A stretch of 64,000 bases of DNA from Plazaster borealis (GCA_021014325.1 CM037472.1:14307063-14371062), one strand, 5' to 3'; positions 14,301 through 22,522 are shown, numbered from the stretch's first letter. The notes: generated from the sequence alone by a model not told the origin. Program-made: numbers and translations.

Positions 14301-16663
14301 TCACGGATAGTTGGTCGGGGGATACCCGAATACCAAATTTTACTATCCGCCCAGGCTTACACGTGACCACATGATCTACCACTGCACTGTGACGACACGG
14401 TAGGCAGGGCACCCATCTATATTCCGAGTGTCCAATGAAGTCGATCGCGATGGATGGTTTCTCTGATTGTGGACTTAAAAATCATCAATTTGGAGCACAA
14501 AAAATGATCGTGAGTACAATTAAATGCCTGATTTTGCATCTTTTACACATCGAGAGGCCAGTATAGGCTATTTTTCAGCTATTTTGTTGGATCTTTTTGG
14601 GGGTCATTTCTGATGCTGGGTGTTTGGAAATTCATAGAAAATTGATGTTTCCTATCATTATGCTAGAAGTTTTCATTGGGGCGCTTGTACGACCGCAGCT
14701 GTCAAAATTCTAAAAAACGAAGTACAGCGCTCCATTTTACTGAATATGCACTTTAATTTGTAACCCTCCAGTCTGCGACTGTCAGGAGGATGGAGGGTTT
14801 TAATTATCGCAACTAATGGTGGTCCTGATGATAGTGATTTACTTACTTACTAAACGCCATTTTGGTAAGAATTGTGTCTTTGGGCTTGTGTGCTTACGAT
14901 TGAGTGTCCGCTTACATTTTATTTAATATTTGTTTTAAAATAATTAGGCCTTACCAAATATTTATTTGAACAATTTAATATAAAAAGATCAATAATTGAC
15001 AACTTTACTAACCATTTCTTAAGAGGAAAAAGGAAACAAATTCCAAAATTCGTAAAAAATAGACCCTTACATTTAAGGCTTACTCTCGAGATGAGCTAGC
15101 CCCACTTCTGTGGCCAACGATCCATGAATCCTTGGCCACACGTCCGGACCATCTTTTCTTCAGCTAGCGACCAAAAAAATTATGGCGCCTTTACCACGGG
15201 CGGGTCGGCGATTTAAACCAACCAAGCGTGTTCGCCTAACTCTTAGCTTGCTTGGGGTGTTTTGGATATTGAAATAAATTACATTTTAAAAAGATATTTC
15301 AAACAATACCTTTTCAGCGTCCTCCGATGCCCCAATGTACACAGAGCGCGGCCATTTTGGAATGACAAAAATAAAATCATGACGTCATCGGCCGGCCGAG
15401 CTGCAAATTTTTTTTTCCCAACGTGGGTACGATTCTGTGCAGTTGCTATTTGATATTGTAATGCTTTTGCGTGTGGACCCCAACCAATGGGAGCGAGGTA
15501 TGGTTATCTTGGCCTTTACTGCGCTGGGAAAAAAATAATTCGCAGCCCGGCCGGCCGACGACATCATGATTTTATTTTTGTCATTCCAAAATGGCCGCGC
15601 TCTGTGTACATCGGGGCATCGGAGGACGCTGAAAAGGTATTGTTTGAAATATCTTTTTAAAATGTAATTTATTTCAATATCCAAAACACCCCAAGCAAGC
15701 TAAGAGTTAGGCGAACACATTTGGTTGGTTTAAAGGCATCGTACACGTTTGGTAATTGTCAAAGACCAGTGTTCTCATTTGGTGTATCCCAACATATGCA
15801 TAAAACAACAAGCCTGTGAAAATTTGGGCTCAATTGGTCATCGAAGTTGCAAGAAAATGATGAAAGAAAAAACACCCTTTTTGTACAAATTTGTGTGCTT
15901 TCAGATAGGAATAAAAGGCTTCTAGCTAGAAGTTTTTTATTATTTTAGTGAAAAACTACCTCTTTCTCAAAAACTACGTTACTTCAGAGCAGAGGGAGTC
16001 GTTTCTCACAATGTTTTATGCTATCAACAGCTCTCTGTTGCTCGTTACCAAGTCAGTTTTTATGCTAATATATATTTTGAGTAAATACCAAACGTGTACG
16101 ATGCCTTTAAATCGCCGACTCGCCCGTGGGAAAGGCGCCATAATTTGTTTTGTCGCTAGCTGAAGAAAAGATGGTCCGGACGTGTGGCCAAGGATTCATG
16201 GATCGTTGGCCACAGTCAGAAGTGGGGCTAGAGTTGAGCATGCCGAGTCATACAGCATTTTTTACACTTCAAACATGCCAGAGAACTAGCTTAATTAGTC
16301 ACCAAAATGCTTATAACACAGTAGCATAGTAACACTCAGTAACATTATCGTACATTACCAACCAACATGACCAATGGTCGATAGAACCATGGAGCGATAT
16401 AGCTCTACCATGATAAAACCAGGCACCAAAAATGTCGTCGTGGACAACCCTACAAATACATTGGCATGGTCGTCACGCATTGAATAACCATCCATGTGAT
16501 GTCAACCATCCATGTTCATTCATTACGTATCTACACCTAGCGCCATGCCTAGCGCCTGCTTTTTAACATTAACGACCACAATTTATCTTACCCAAGCACA
16601 GACAGTTCAAAAAGCAACTTTTACAACTCACCCCGGGTACTCGAGCGGCTAGACGTAACATTT
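2173..16663 (-). CDS. ALDH6A1: ALDH6A1, methylmalonate-semialdehyde dehydrogenase (acylating), mitochondrial; 3' end outside window
   Basis: Twelve coding exons (high to low: 16634-16663, 11908-11946, 11110-11184, 10495-10656, 8671-8749, 7766-7889, 7004-7034, 6353-6500, 5478-5659, 4632-4761, 3261-3442, 2173-2352) join in frame into 454 codons, all with AG/GT borders. The family oxidises methylmalonate and malonate semialdehydes to propionyl-CoA and acetyl-CoA in the mitochondrial matrix (valine, thymine and beta-alanine catabolism), using NAD+ and CoA. Visible landmarks: an Arg-rich N-terminus fitting a targeting presequence; FNFPAM near 171-176; KPSE near 195-198; the catalytic-cysteine motif GQRCMA (Cys about 303); EEIFGPV near 402-408. 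From memory of human ALDH6A1 (535 aa), about 67 C-terminal residues are missing here; they should lie left of base 1. No frameshift or internal stop was seen. Introns are rich in transposon relics. Confidence 0.96.
2799..2965. mobile_element. Foldback repeat, 'GGTCTGCCATTTTTGG' family, copy 1
   Basis: Left part 'gtggtctgccatttttggagcaa' and right part 'cgacttctaaaatggcgcca' form weak inverted ends. Related to the copies at 3035, 7130 and 60650. Confidence 0.4.
3035..3225. mobile_element. Foldback repeat, 'TCTGCCATTTTGGGAGTCA' family, copy 2
   Basis: The arm TCTGCCATTTTGGGAGTCA (3072-3090) faces TGACTCCCAAAATGGCACA, a near-perfect inverted pair around ~60 bp. Ends just before ALDH6A1 exon 11. 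Confidence 0.55.
3261..3442 (-). CDS. ALDH6A1: ALDH6A1 coding exon 11
   Basis: One hundred eighty-two bases: [19 protein letters not shown], then a divergent loop, then [17 protein letters not shown]. Acceptor acctttag, donor CAG|gtagat. Ends in phase 0. Confidence 0.97.
3443..4631. other. ALDH6A1 intron 10, nothing recognised
   Basis: AT-rich intron between coding exons 11 and 10 with no gene, and no repeat I could classify. Confidence 0.6.
4632..4761 (-). CDS. ALDH6A1: ALDH6A1 coding exon 10 (catalytic cysteine)
   Basis: One hundred thirty bases beginning [20 protein letters not shown]. The Cys of GQRCMA is the expected nucleophile that forms the thioacyl enzyme. The exon ends RNLKVNA plus one base; donor GCAG|gtatag, acceptor cttgaag. 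The acceptor has a weak pyrimidine tract. Confidence 0.96.
4914..4982 (+). repeat. SINE 3' tail
   Basis: 'tgagcgctttgatacgc...gataaagcgctgtatatgaa' followed by (att)n. The same 3' signature occurs in the SINEs at 56084 and 57571. The rest of this copy is missing or too diverged. Confidence 0.5.
4985..5100. repeat. Interspersed repeat, 'TGCATTTACC...ATATTGCAGG' family
   Basis: 'gtgtaaatgcatttacccatgacatcatattgcagg' resembles 10300-10400 and 59865-59950 (about 75-85% by eye). Unknown class. Confidence 0.45.
5478..5659 (-). CDS. ALDH6A1: ALDH6A1 coding exon 9
   Basis: One hundred eighty-two bases encoding [35 protein letters not shown] and [11 protein letters not shown]. These are highly conserved family blocks. 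Acceptor tcttgacag, donor CAG|gtatga. Confidence 0.97.
5660..6352. other. ALDH6A1 intron 8, nothing recognised
   Basis: AT-rich intron between coding exons 9 and 8. No repeat boundary or coding signal seen. Confidence 0.55.
6353..6500 (-). CDS. ALDH6A1: ALDH6A1 coding exon 8
   Basis: Forty-nine codons plus one base, [20 protein letters not shown] to VNVIHGQHD. It includes the KPSE cofactor-binding motif. Acceptor tatgacag, donor gtgagt. Confidence 0.97.
6501..7003. other. ALDH6A1 intron 7, nothing recognised
   Basis: Intron between coding exons 8 and 7 (the microexon), AT-rich, without clear features. Confidence 0.55.
7004..7034 (-). CDS. ALDH6A1: ALDH6A1 coding exon 7 (31-nt microexon)
   Basis: Only 31 bases: the last base of a Pro codon followed by [10 protein letters not shown], between acceptor cctccacag and donor TGG|gtaagt. 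It carries the conserved FNFP segment lining the active-site region of the family and is easily missed by gene finders. Confidence 0.95.
7130..7470. mobile_element. Foldback repeat, 'TGCCATTTTGGGGGTCA' family, long copy
   Basis: 'tggttgtgccattttgggggtca' (7148-7170) is inverted against 'actccaaaatggcagaccaatgg' (7436-7458). About 330 bp, within the intron between exons 7 and 6. Confidence 0.5.
7766..7889 (-). CDS. ALDH6A1: ALDH6A1 coding exon 6
   Basis: One hundred twenty-four bases completing Q and encoding [25 protein letters not shown] and [11 protein letters not shown]. Acceptor ttttgacag, donor ACC|gtaagg. Splits a Pro codon with the following microexon. Confidence 0.97.
7915..8350 (+). 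repeat. Interspersed repeat copy A, carrying a nested MITE
   Basis: Shares long blocks with 12815-13115, for example 'caccttgtgcatt', 'ctggcaggcaagatacta' and 'ctcttttgtaaacatg'. Relative to that copy it is interrupted by the element at 8154-8302. Unknown family. Confidence 0.6.
8154..8302. mobile_element. Short MITE with GGGGCCAATTTCACAAAG ends
   Basis: Inverted ends GGGGCCAATTTCACAAAG and CTTTGTGAAATCGACCCC enclose about 110 bp with an inner partial inverted repeat (ttaagattgttctt / tcttaagatgaat). Nested in the repeat at 7915-8350. Related ends occur at 59223 and 62055. Confidence 0.7.
8671..8749 (-). CDS. ALDH6A1: ALDH6A1 coding exon 5
   Basis: Seventy-nine bases, [15 protein letters not shown] through [10 protein letters not shown] plus one base of a split codon. 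The donor is gtaagt. The LEQGKTL-DAEGDV block is a strong family signature. Confidence 0.97.
9024..10070. mobile_element. TIR DNA transposon relic with CAGAGATGCCAACAT ends
   Basis: Terminal inverted repeats CAGAGATGCCAACAT / ATGTTGGCATCTCTG bound 1047 bp, flanked by a 6-bp direct repeat TTAAAG (9018-9023 and 10071-10076). Subterminal 'cgtatt/ttacgac'-like words are inverted. Only short open frames, none resembling a transposase, so it is non-autonomous. Lies between coding exons 5 and 4 of ALDH6A1. Confidence 0.7.
10130..10410. repeat. Interspersed repeat, 'TGCATTCACC...ATTGCAGGCTGG' family
   Basis: 'gtgtagatgcattcacc', 'attgcaggctggtctagtttatctat' and 'aatggtcaga' recur at 59880-59975 and partly at 4985. 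The left part is a 'ccacacagtgttttcacca' hairpin-like region. Confidence 0.5.
10495..10656 (-). CDS. ALDH6A1: ALDH6A1 coding exon 4
   Basis: Fifty-four codons between acceptor cattacag and donor CTG|gtatga, starting [10 protein letters not shown] and ending YQHLIKENL. This matches the N-terminal NAD-binding part of methylmalonate-semialdehyde dehydrogenases. Phase 0 on both sides. Confidence 0.97.
11110..11184 (-). CDS. ALDH6A1: ALDH6A1 coding exon 3
   Basis: Twenty-five codons from acceptor ccctcag to donor CCG|gtgaga. The peptide includes [12 protein letters not shown] and WIDVHNP, the start of the mature aldehyde dehydrogenase fold in this family. Phase 0 on both sides. Confidence 0.95.
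11394..11553. mobile_element. 160-bp MITE with CAGGCC...AATT ends
   Basis: Begins CAGGCCGGAATTTCATC and ends TTTAATTCCAGGCCTG, inverted ends with several inner short inverted words (aaggccattttc / gaggccatggcc). Sits in the intron between coding exons 3 and 2 of ALDH6A1. Confidence 0.6.
11908..11946 (-). CDS. ALDH6A1: ALDH6A1 coding exon 2 (presequence, 39 nt)
   Basis: Acceptor ttctgcag and donor GCA|gtaagt flank 13 codons, [13 protein letters not shown], in phase 0 on both sides. The peptide is basic and lacks acidic residues, as expected for the distal part of a mitochondrial presequence. Support is splice signals plus frame, not homology. Confidence 0.8.
12035..12325 (+). repeat. tRNA-derived SINE, 5'-truncated
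   Basis: Contains a perfect RNA polymerase III B box GGTTCGAATCC (12053-12063) followed by 'gacacttaaccttaactgct' and ends with 'taataaataccaattattattattg'. The A box is missing, so it is a truncated SINE and not a tRNA gene. Confidence 0.65.
12326..12814. other. ALDH6A1 intron 1 stretch, nothing recognised
   Basis: AT-rich sequence between the SINE and the next interspersed repeat. No coding or repeat signal recognised. Confidence 0.5.
12815..13115 (+). repeat. Interspersed repeat copy B (uninterrupted)
   Basis: Homologous to 7915-8350 but lacking the nested MITE; 'gtccaggctctgtggctcttttgtaaacatg' runs straight through the insertion region. Unknown class. Confidence 0.6.
13285..14359. mobile_element. 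Non-autonomous hAT-type element, 1075 bp
   Basis: Terminal inverted repeats TAAGCCTGGGCGGATA / TATCCGCCCAGGCTTA, with an exact 8-bp target duplication CACGTGAC (13277-13284 and 14360-14367). The 8-bp duplication is the hAT superfamily size. Subterminal regions are full of 'atccg/cggat' words. No transposase is encoded. An inner 51-bp inverted repeat (13594-13646, 'tagagggcattt'/'aaatgccctcta') may be a separate insertion. Confidence 0.8.
14368..15095. other. ALDH6A1 intron 1 stretch, no gene
   Basis: Contains a 14763-14801 hairpin 'aaccctcca...tggagggtt' and otherwise unclassified AT-rich sequence. Confidence 0.5.
15096..16231. mobile_element. Large foldback element interrupted by a nested MITE
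   Basis: Arms 15096-15410 and 15540-16231 are inverted copies starting CTAGCCCCACTTCTG, sharing 'ccatgaatccttggccacac', 'ccaaccaa', 'acattttaaaaagatatttc' and 'tcctccgatgcccc'. A ~130-bp unique centre separates them. The right arm carries the 373-bp insertion 15734-16106. Arms are very similar, so the element is young. It encodes no recognisable transposase; the family is undetermined. Confidence 0.8.
15734..16106. mobile_element. piggyBac-like MITE, 373 bp, nested
   Basis: Ends AGGCATCGTACACGTTTGGTA / TACCAAACGTGTACGATGCCT are perfect inverted repeats flanked on both sides by TTAA (15730-15733, 16107-16110). The mirror-image arm of the host foldback has the uninterrupted site 'gatttaaacc' near 15210, which shows that one TTAA was duplicated on insertion. 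TTAA duplication is the piggyBac hallmark. Confidence 0.85.
16232..16633. other. ALDH6A1 intron 1, region next to exon 1
   Basis: Single-copy-looking sequence between the foldback element and the first coding exon. No other feature recognised. Confidence 0.5.
16634..16663 (-). CDS. ALDH6A1: ALDH6A1 coding exon 1 (start codon, presequence)
   Basis: Thirty coding bases, [10 protein letters not shown], followed by the donor GGG|gtgagt. It joins in phase 0 to the 39-nt exon 2 to give an Arg-containing, acid-free N-terminus typical of a mitochondrial presequence. The start is chosen because it is the only nearby ATG in frame with a good donor and a presequence-like peptide. The 5'UTR would extend to higher coordinates. 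It is less certain than the other exons because the presequence is not conserved. Confidence 0.75.
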
Positions 16664-17268
16664 TGGAGTGATTTTCCTGCAACAGTCCCCAGCAGCCCTC
16701 TCGAAATAAGTTTCTTGTAAATCCGAACGATCTCAACCTCATAACCAGCAGAACCACAATGTTGTACTACAACGTAATGACATCTTATCTTGACAACGAG
16801 GTTAGCAATTACTGAGCCATGATTGGTCAATCTTGGAGGTGTGTCTAGCGATTGTATTGCAGCAAACTCGAAGGAGATTTTGTCCCCCGGTGATTCTGTA
16901 CATTATTAAAACTACTACAAAAGGAAATAAAGTCCGACATTCATAAAAAGTATAACTTTGGAAAGTGTATGTCTGATAAAGCATTTTTGTTCCCCGGTGT
17001 GTGTGTCCTCCATGTGGTAAATTAACATATGGGCTGAAGGAGTTCTTGAGTCGGAAGAGGCTGCTAACAAAGTTTCTACACAAGTCATTGCATGAGTGAA
17101 AAAAATCAAAATCACGGGGGTGGGGGTGGGGGCAAAATACCCTGAAACACCTTGACACCAGCTAGGCATCCACTGTACATCACCCATGAACCATCGCCAA
17201 TAGAGGGCGCTTTCTCAAGACAAACGGCTATCACTCACAAACCTTGCAAAGCAGAAATTGGTTATCAT
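16664..17268 (-). promoter_or_regulatory. ALDH6A1 upstream region (5'UTR and presumed promoter)
   Basis: Sequence upstream of the start codon. No TATA box at a convincing place. A CTCF-like word lies at 17197-17210 (CCAATAGAGGGCGC, 13 of 14 consensus positions). Confidence 0.4.
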
Positions 17269-17420
17269 AGACTACTTCGCAAATACTCCGTGCGCATGCG
17301 TTAGCCGTGGAATGAGGTGCATGCTGGTCTAGTTAGCGATCAAAATGTGTCGCTAACTAGACCAGCATGCACCTCATCCACGGCAAATGACCGCGTACTG
17401 AGTATTTGCGAAAAAGTCTA
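17269..17420. mobile_element. Near-perfect 71-bp-arm hairpin (palindromic MITE)
   Basis: Left arm 17269-17339 and right arm 17350-17420 are inverted copies with few mismatches around a 10-base loop 'tcaaaatgtg'. The innermost 45 bases are almost perfect. Ends TAGACT/AGTCTA. An NRF-1-like word GTGCGCATGCG lies in the left arm. Confidence 0.75.
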
Positions 17421-17677
17421 CGCTCATAATGCCGTGTTTCCTTTTGGAGGGTTTGGCCAATGAGGATTAAAATCGTGCAATATATCCTGTGACTTATTGA
17501 TGCAAGAAAAGTTCTGAAGGTTCAGGGGTGGATCCAAAATCCAGATAGGGTGGGGGGGGGCGCAAACTTTGAGGGCTATTTCACCCAAGTTGATAACTTT
17601 TAGTAATCCCACAGTATAAATGCAGGTGACTTAATAAATTTTGAATGATAATCTATGGATGAGAGGTGTTATACTGT
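17421..17677. other. Spacer between hairpin and LINE fragment
   Basis: No feature recognised apart from a G-run near 17550. Confidence 0.5.
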
Positions 17678-18380
17678 GAGGTAATGTGGCCAAATCCCAT
17701 CCGTACCTGGGAGTCCACCTTCAAGATGATCTTGGATGGAGTACCCATGTAGGCCATGCTACCTCCATAGCCAGCCGTATGCTCGGAGTCGTGCGACGCA
17801 ACCTCTACGCTTGCCCAGAAAAGCTCAAGAAGACTGCCTACTCTAGCCTCGTCCGACCTCATGTTGAATACGCCTCAGTGGCATGGGATCCCCACAAGAA
17901 AAGAAACATAAAAAACATTGAAAAAATACAGAGAGGCGCTGCCAGATTTATCAAGGGCAACTACATCCGCACAGAAGGCACGCATCTCCTGGAAGAGTTA
18001 GGTTGGTGCACACTGGAGGAGAGGAGAAAACAAGCCAGGCTCACCCTCATGTATAAAATCAACAACTTGGTGGACATCCCCAGTGACCGCTACCTAATGC
18101 CAGAAACCCGACGCTCACGTCATTCAAATAGCAGAAGCTTCATAACTCACAGTGCCCGCCTAGACATCCACAAATACGCATTCTTTCCAAGGACCATAGT
18201 GGAGTGGAATGCCCTTGATGACTCATTAGTGAATGCACCAAGCTTGAACAACTTCAAGCAACAACTACTCCAATAAATCCCCATAATCCCCATACCCCCC
18301 CCCCCGCACAAGCCTGGCATTATACTCTCATCGAGTCCAGCCAGTATAAGAATGAAAGTGAAAGTGAAAGTAATGAAAAC
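17678..18380 (+). mobile_element. 5'-truncated CR1/Jockey-like LINE, reverse transcriptase C-terminus
   Basis: An open frame 17683-18276 encodes a non-LTR reverse transcriptase tail: YLGVHLQDDLGWSTHV, LKKTAYSSLVRPHVEYAS, VAWDP, IQRGAARFIKGNY, LEELGWCTLEERRKQARLTL and FFPRTIVEWNALDD. The catalytic palm and endonuclease are absent. The short 3' part has a C-run and ends with (gaaagt)n at 18351-18374, like other CR1/L2 tails. Intact frame but no start, so it is a recent dead-on-arrival copy. Confidence 0.9.
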
Positions 18381-19565
18381 AAGCCCGTAGGAAGTTTCAA
18401 ATCATCTGGCAGTACCATTTTAGAAGTGAATACAGGATTTATGCCCAATTCCTCCCAAGTAAAATGCAAGGCGTGCGTAGGGTCTTGGCCCTGCTTAAGG
18501 GCCCCAGAAATGTTTTGATTGCAGATGCTCTTTGGTGCAACTGAGGCGATTCCTGGCTATTTTCCCCTCAATTTTGAGCAGAAGTTTTAAATAAATTAAA
18601 GAGAATTCAATATTTGGGTTTACAGCCTTGTGGTCTTATAAAGTTTCTTAATAATTTCTCATATTTCCATCTCAAAAATAGGGGCACTATCTGGACATTT
18701 ACTGCAGGACACAATTGGTTCGTTGAGGGCACTATTTAACATCTTCCAATTGAGGCCACTTCATTCACTTTTTACTTCTCAGGGAATTTTTGTGGGCCCA
18801 AGCAAAAGTAAGAGATGCATTATTGTGAAATGTCAAACCTATAGTACATTGGTGTGAAAAAAACATGCTTATTTGGGGGTTTGTTTCCAATGTCGATCTT
18901 AGGTAGAATAATTATAATAATGATTCGAGACATTTATTTAGTGCATAATGCAGGATCCTCTAGGTATGGTATTTAATGGGGCGGATGATCATAACAGGTG
19001 AACATTTTATATCTTGAAGCATGGGGTCTGGGCCCATGGGAGTCCAGGGCCCACAGAAAGACCTAGGCATGTAAGGTACTCCATTGGTGCATTGTCGTCC
19101 TATTTGATTATTTTTTTTAGTCACGTTTGTTTCTTTAGGGTCCCAGGAAAATGTGTAAACATTAGATGTTCTCTGGTGCAATTTAGGACATTTCAGAACC
19201 ATATTTCCTTTTACTTTTGCTCACTTTTTGAAATGAAGAATTAGCTTTATATGCTTTGCGATTCTTCTTTTTTTCAGTCAGGAAAAAAAAGGGGGCGTGT
19301 GCCCGCCCCTAAATCCATGCCTGAGGTTTAGAGGTTGCGACATGCGTTGCTTACTTACCATTATTTATTATTAAGAATTAAAATCTTGTTTGGATGGTTT
19401 GTATTTATTTGCCTACCTCTGTCGGGCAATTGTTTTTAGTTGGATGCGCTGAATAGTATTAAAAATACATCTAGCTCATTTCAGAACTTTAGGCCTACTG
19501 CATAGGCCTAACCAAACTTTTTCAATTCCATCTATTCATTTAGTTCCCCCGACTATTATTCTAAT
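18381..19565. other. Intergenic, unclassified
   Basis: AT-rich sequence with several 'gggccc' and 'gggggcgtgtgcccgccc' words (19290-19310) suggestive of degraded repeats. No coding signal. Confidence 0.45.
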
Positions 19566-19763
19566 AGACCTTTCTCATGAAATATGTAATTGCACATCGC
19601 GCATGCGCACTAACACTACTGGTTGGCAAAATGAGGGAACATCGCACCTTTTTCGTATGGGGCTGATGGTGCGTCTGCCTAGTGCACATCTCTATGGCAT
19701 TTGCCCACCAATAGTGTCTGTACACATGCGTGAATGCAATTAGCATATATTATGGGAAAGGCT
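19566..19763. mobile_element. MITE, 'AGACCTTTCTCAT' family, copy 1
   Basis: Inverted ends AGACCTTTCTCATGAAATATG / CATATATTATGGGAAAGGCT around about 160 bp; contains CGCGCATGCGCA, a perfect NRF-1-type word. Same family as 20032-20247. Confidence 0.6.
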
Positions 19764-20031
19764 AATTATTATCTTTTTTCTGCTAATGAAACCAAGGGAC
19801 CCTGGCAAAAAGCAACTATGCACTGCAACCCATATGTGCCTGAACATATCTAGCTGTAAAATAATGTGAATTAAAGATGATGAAAAAAAGTTACTGCTTT
19901 TTAATTCAAATTGAGACACTTTCCTTGTTATTAAAAAGACATACTCAAAAACTATTTGATGATAAATTGATTTCTATTTATCAAACAAATTATACTTTTT
20001 AAAATTTACATATTGATATTTTATATTTAAC

Positions 20032-20247
20032 GACCCTTCTCACCAGTGACTTCACTTTTCTGTAGCAACGCGGGAGGTCTGCCATGTTGGAGTACCATGC
20101 GCATAAACAATACGTAAGCATGACGCCATCCAGCGTTGCATTTCATAGCACATGTTTGTGCAGTTCTAGTAACATGTGTGCGTGACATGCACATGTAAGT
20201 ACTCCAGAATTGCCCAATCAATAAAGTGTTGTCATTTGAGAAGGGTC
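20032..20247. mobile_element. MITE, 'GACCCTTCTCA' family, copy 2
   Basis: Ends GACCCTTCTCA / TGAGAAGGGTC. An inner inverted pair (ttggagtacc...catgcgca / gtaagtactcca) suggests a foldback. Confidence 0.65.
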
Positions 20248-21028
20248 TTTGTACTACTTATAAATATTTTGTTTTTTGTAAAATAAAATAAAAGAATTAC
20301 GGAAAATTAATAACTTATGACGTCCTACATTTTTTATCGGATTCCAACATTAAATTAACAATGACTGTCTGATGAGTGTCACATATCTGGGAGAGGCGAA
20401 CAAGAGTAAAAAAAAATTAAAATGTGTGAAAATCTGAAAATTCCTCTCCAACCCTCTTATAAGAGCTATTGAACGCTTGCTCCAGATTTCTACCCAACAA
20501 CTGAAAAGTACAACATGAAACTCTCAAACTGTCACAAAATTAACCTCCGTAACAGTTCATTTGTTAATTAGTTGAGAGAGAAAATTTGTGTATAACAGTG
20601 ACATTTTAAAAGTATATTCATTTGCCAATGATAAGTGGTAGTTATTTAACAGCTAAACATGAACTACATTCGGGACCTGGATATTATCCCACATCCATCA
20701 GCCATGCACAATTTTGCATGTTACACATATTTTGTGCATTGTCCGTGGCATATACAAAAGCTTTAAAATGATTTTTGTTTTGCAATAGCATCATCTGTCT
20801 AAATTCGTTCGGAGAAGAAATCCTTTAAAAGAAATTTTAAAAACTTGCGAAAATTGTGCCATGCAACTTTAAACTTTTAATTCAAGTTCATAGTTTATTA
20901 AGTTTTGATCCAAGCTATTAATTCAACATGAATAAATTGAGCTTTTAAGAAATAGTAGGCCTATATACAAAATGAATGTTCATAAGTACAATGGTGAGAA
21001 TATTTCCATGAGTTGAATGATGGAATGT
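20248..21028. other. Intergenic, nothing recognised
   Basis: AT-rich, no coding or repeat signal I could classify. Confidence 0.5.
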
Positions 21029-21066
21029 TCCATTCAACGAGGCGAAGCTTAGTCGAATGGAACTTA
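21029..21066. repeat. Hairpin with CGAGGCGAAGC core
   Basis: 'gttccattcaacgaggcgaagcttagtcgaatggaac' folds on itself. Such 'ccattcaacgaggcgaagc' hairpins look like a transposon end; the partner end was not located. Confidence 0.4.
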
Positions 21067-21150
21067 TTCCAACTTTCAATGAATGAAAAGTTTCTCTCCA
21101 TTGCAAAAATGCAAAACATTCATGATATGTTTTATATAAAATTCAAGTTG

Positions 21151-21375
21151 ATCCTTGTCATTTGAATGGAGGATAAAACAATAGTACAATATAATGTACA
21201 ATATTGTATTCTGGCATTCACTATGATGAGTGCAATTTATACTGCTGGTATGTATAACACATGGTGTGATCCAGCTTGCAATAGTAAACAAGGATGAGAC
21301 GAAAATGCAAAGTAATTGGTACCTTGAATAATAAATGTCACGTGACCTACAATCATCCAATCAAATAACAAGGAT
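21151..21375. mobile_element. Foldback repeat, copy 1
   Basis: Inverted ends ATCCTTGTCATTTGAATGG / CAATCAAATAACAAGGAT. Inner blocks 'tgtattctggcattca' and 'atgtcacgtgacctac' recur in the copy at 22288-22522. Confidence 0.6.
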
Positions 21376-22287
21376 CTTTTTGGGTGTTATATAATATCAA
21401 ATAATTTTGTTCATGAAATCTCCAAAACAATTGTTACTTTTTTGAAAGATTAATATTACCTGGACCTGCTGATATAATAAAGCTATAAAACCTGTGGTAT
21501 TTTACATTACCCTTATATCCAAAACCAAATCTGTCATTTTTTTTACCAAAAAATTCAATAATTGATCACACAATTCATAAATATTACCATTATAACAGTT
21601 AAAAATAACACTAACATATAATTACTTTACTCATATGAAAATCTTGATAATTCCATATCTTTCAAATGTTTTATTAAATGTTTGAAAGCATTAAAACTTG
21701 TTTCTTTTGCTTACTTAATTAATATTTCATCATTTGTGTATATCAGCTGCATGTAAAAAACCAATCGGGATAGTAGCCGGATACATAAACTCAAAAACCC
21801 TGTGGGAAAAATGAGAACGTATGTTGGCCCCATGCTTGCTATCTCATGTCAACCTGATGATTGGATTCACTACATGCAACACTAATATACACTAATAATT
21901 TTGTTCTTGATGTATCATGGTGAAAACAAATAAATAAGCTTGTGTACCAAGAGCCTCCAACTTCATATCATTGTATTTCCAAAGGTGGACCGTATTGAAA
22001 AGTTTTCACAAAAATAAGCTGCTACAAAGTGATGATAAATTTGCTCCAGCCACTTTTTCAGCAACACAATTGCAAGACCAATCCTTATTGGTCAACCTTG
22101 TTAATCAATCCGAAACAAACTTAAGTAAGCCTTATTTGGGGGAAAACTAGACTGGAAAATCAGTCTTACCATGACTCATGAGAGCTATATAACCCCAGTG
22201 CAAACTACAAGGGATTAATGTGCCGAGTATAAAGCATTTAATCATTTATTTGATAAAATAATTCATTTTGTTATATAACATCCAAGT
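21376..22287. other. Intergenic, nothing recognised
   Basis: AT-rich stretch between the two foldback copies, without coding signal. Confidence 0.5.
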
Positions 22288-22522
22288 AGATCATTCAATT
22301 GGAGGATAAACTATGCAGAATAAACAAATGAACAAGACTGTATTCTGGCATCCACGTTTTGTACTTTGAATATTTATGTTGTCAAGCTTGCAATAGATCA
22401 AATGGGATGGGACAAAAATGCACAGTGAATTGTATCAAAGGTAGTTTATGACATAGGCCACGGTAATGGTTTGATTAATGAATGTCACGTAACCTACAGT
22501 CCTCCAATCAAATGACAATAAT
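22288..22522. mobile_element. Foldback repeat, copy 2
   Basis: Diverged copy of 21151-21375 with the shared blocks 'tgtattctggcatcca', 'caagcttgcaatag' and 'aatgtcacgtaacctaca'. Its right end overlaps the putative minus-strand exon at 22494-22634. Confidence 0.6.
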
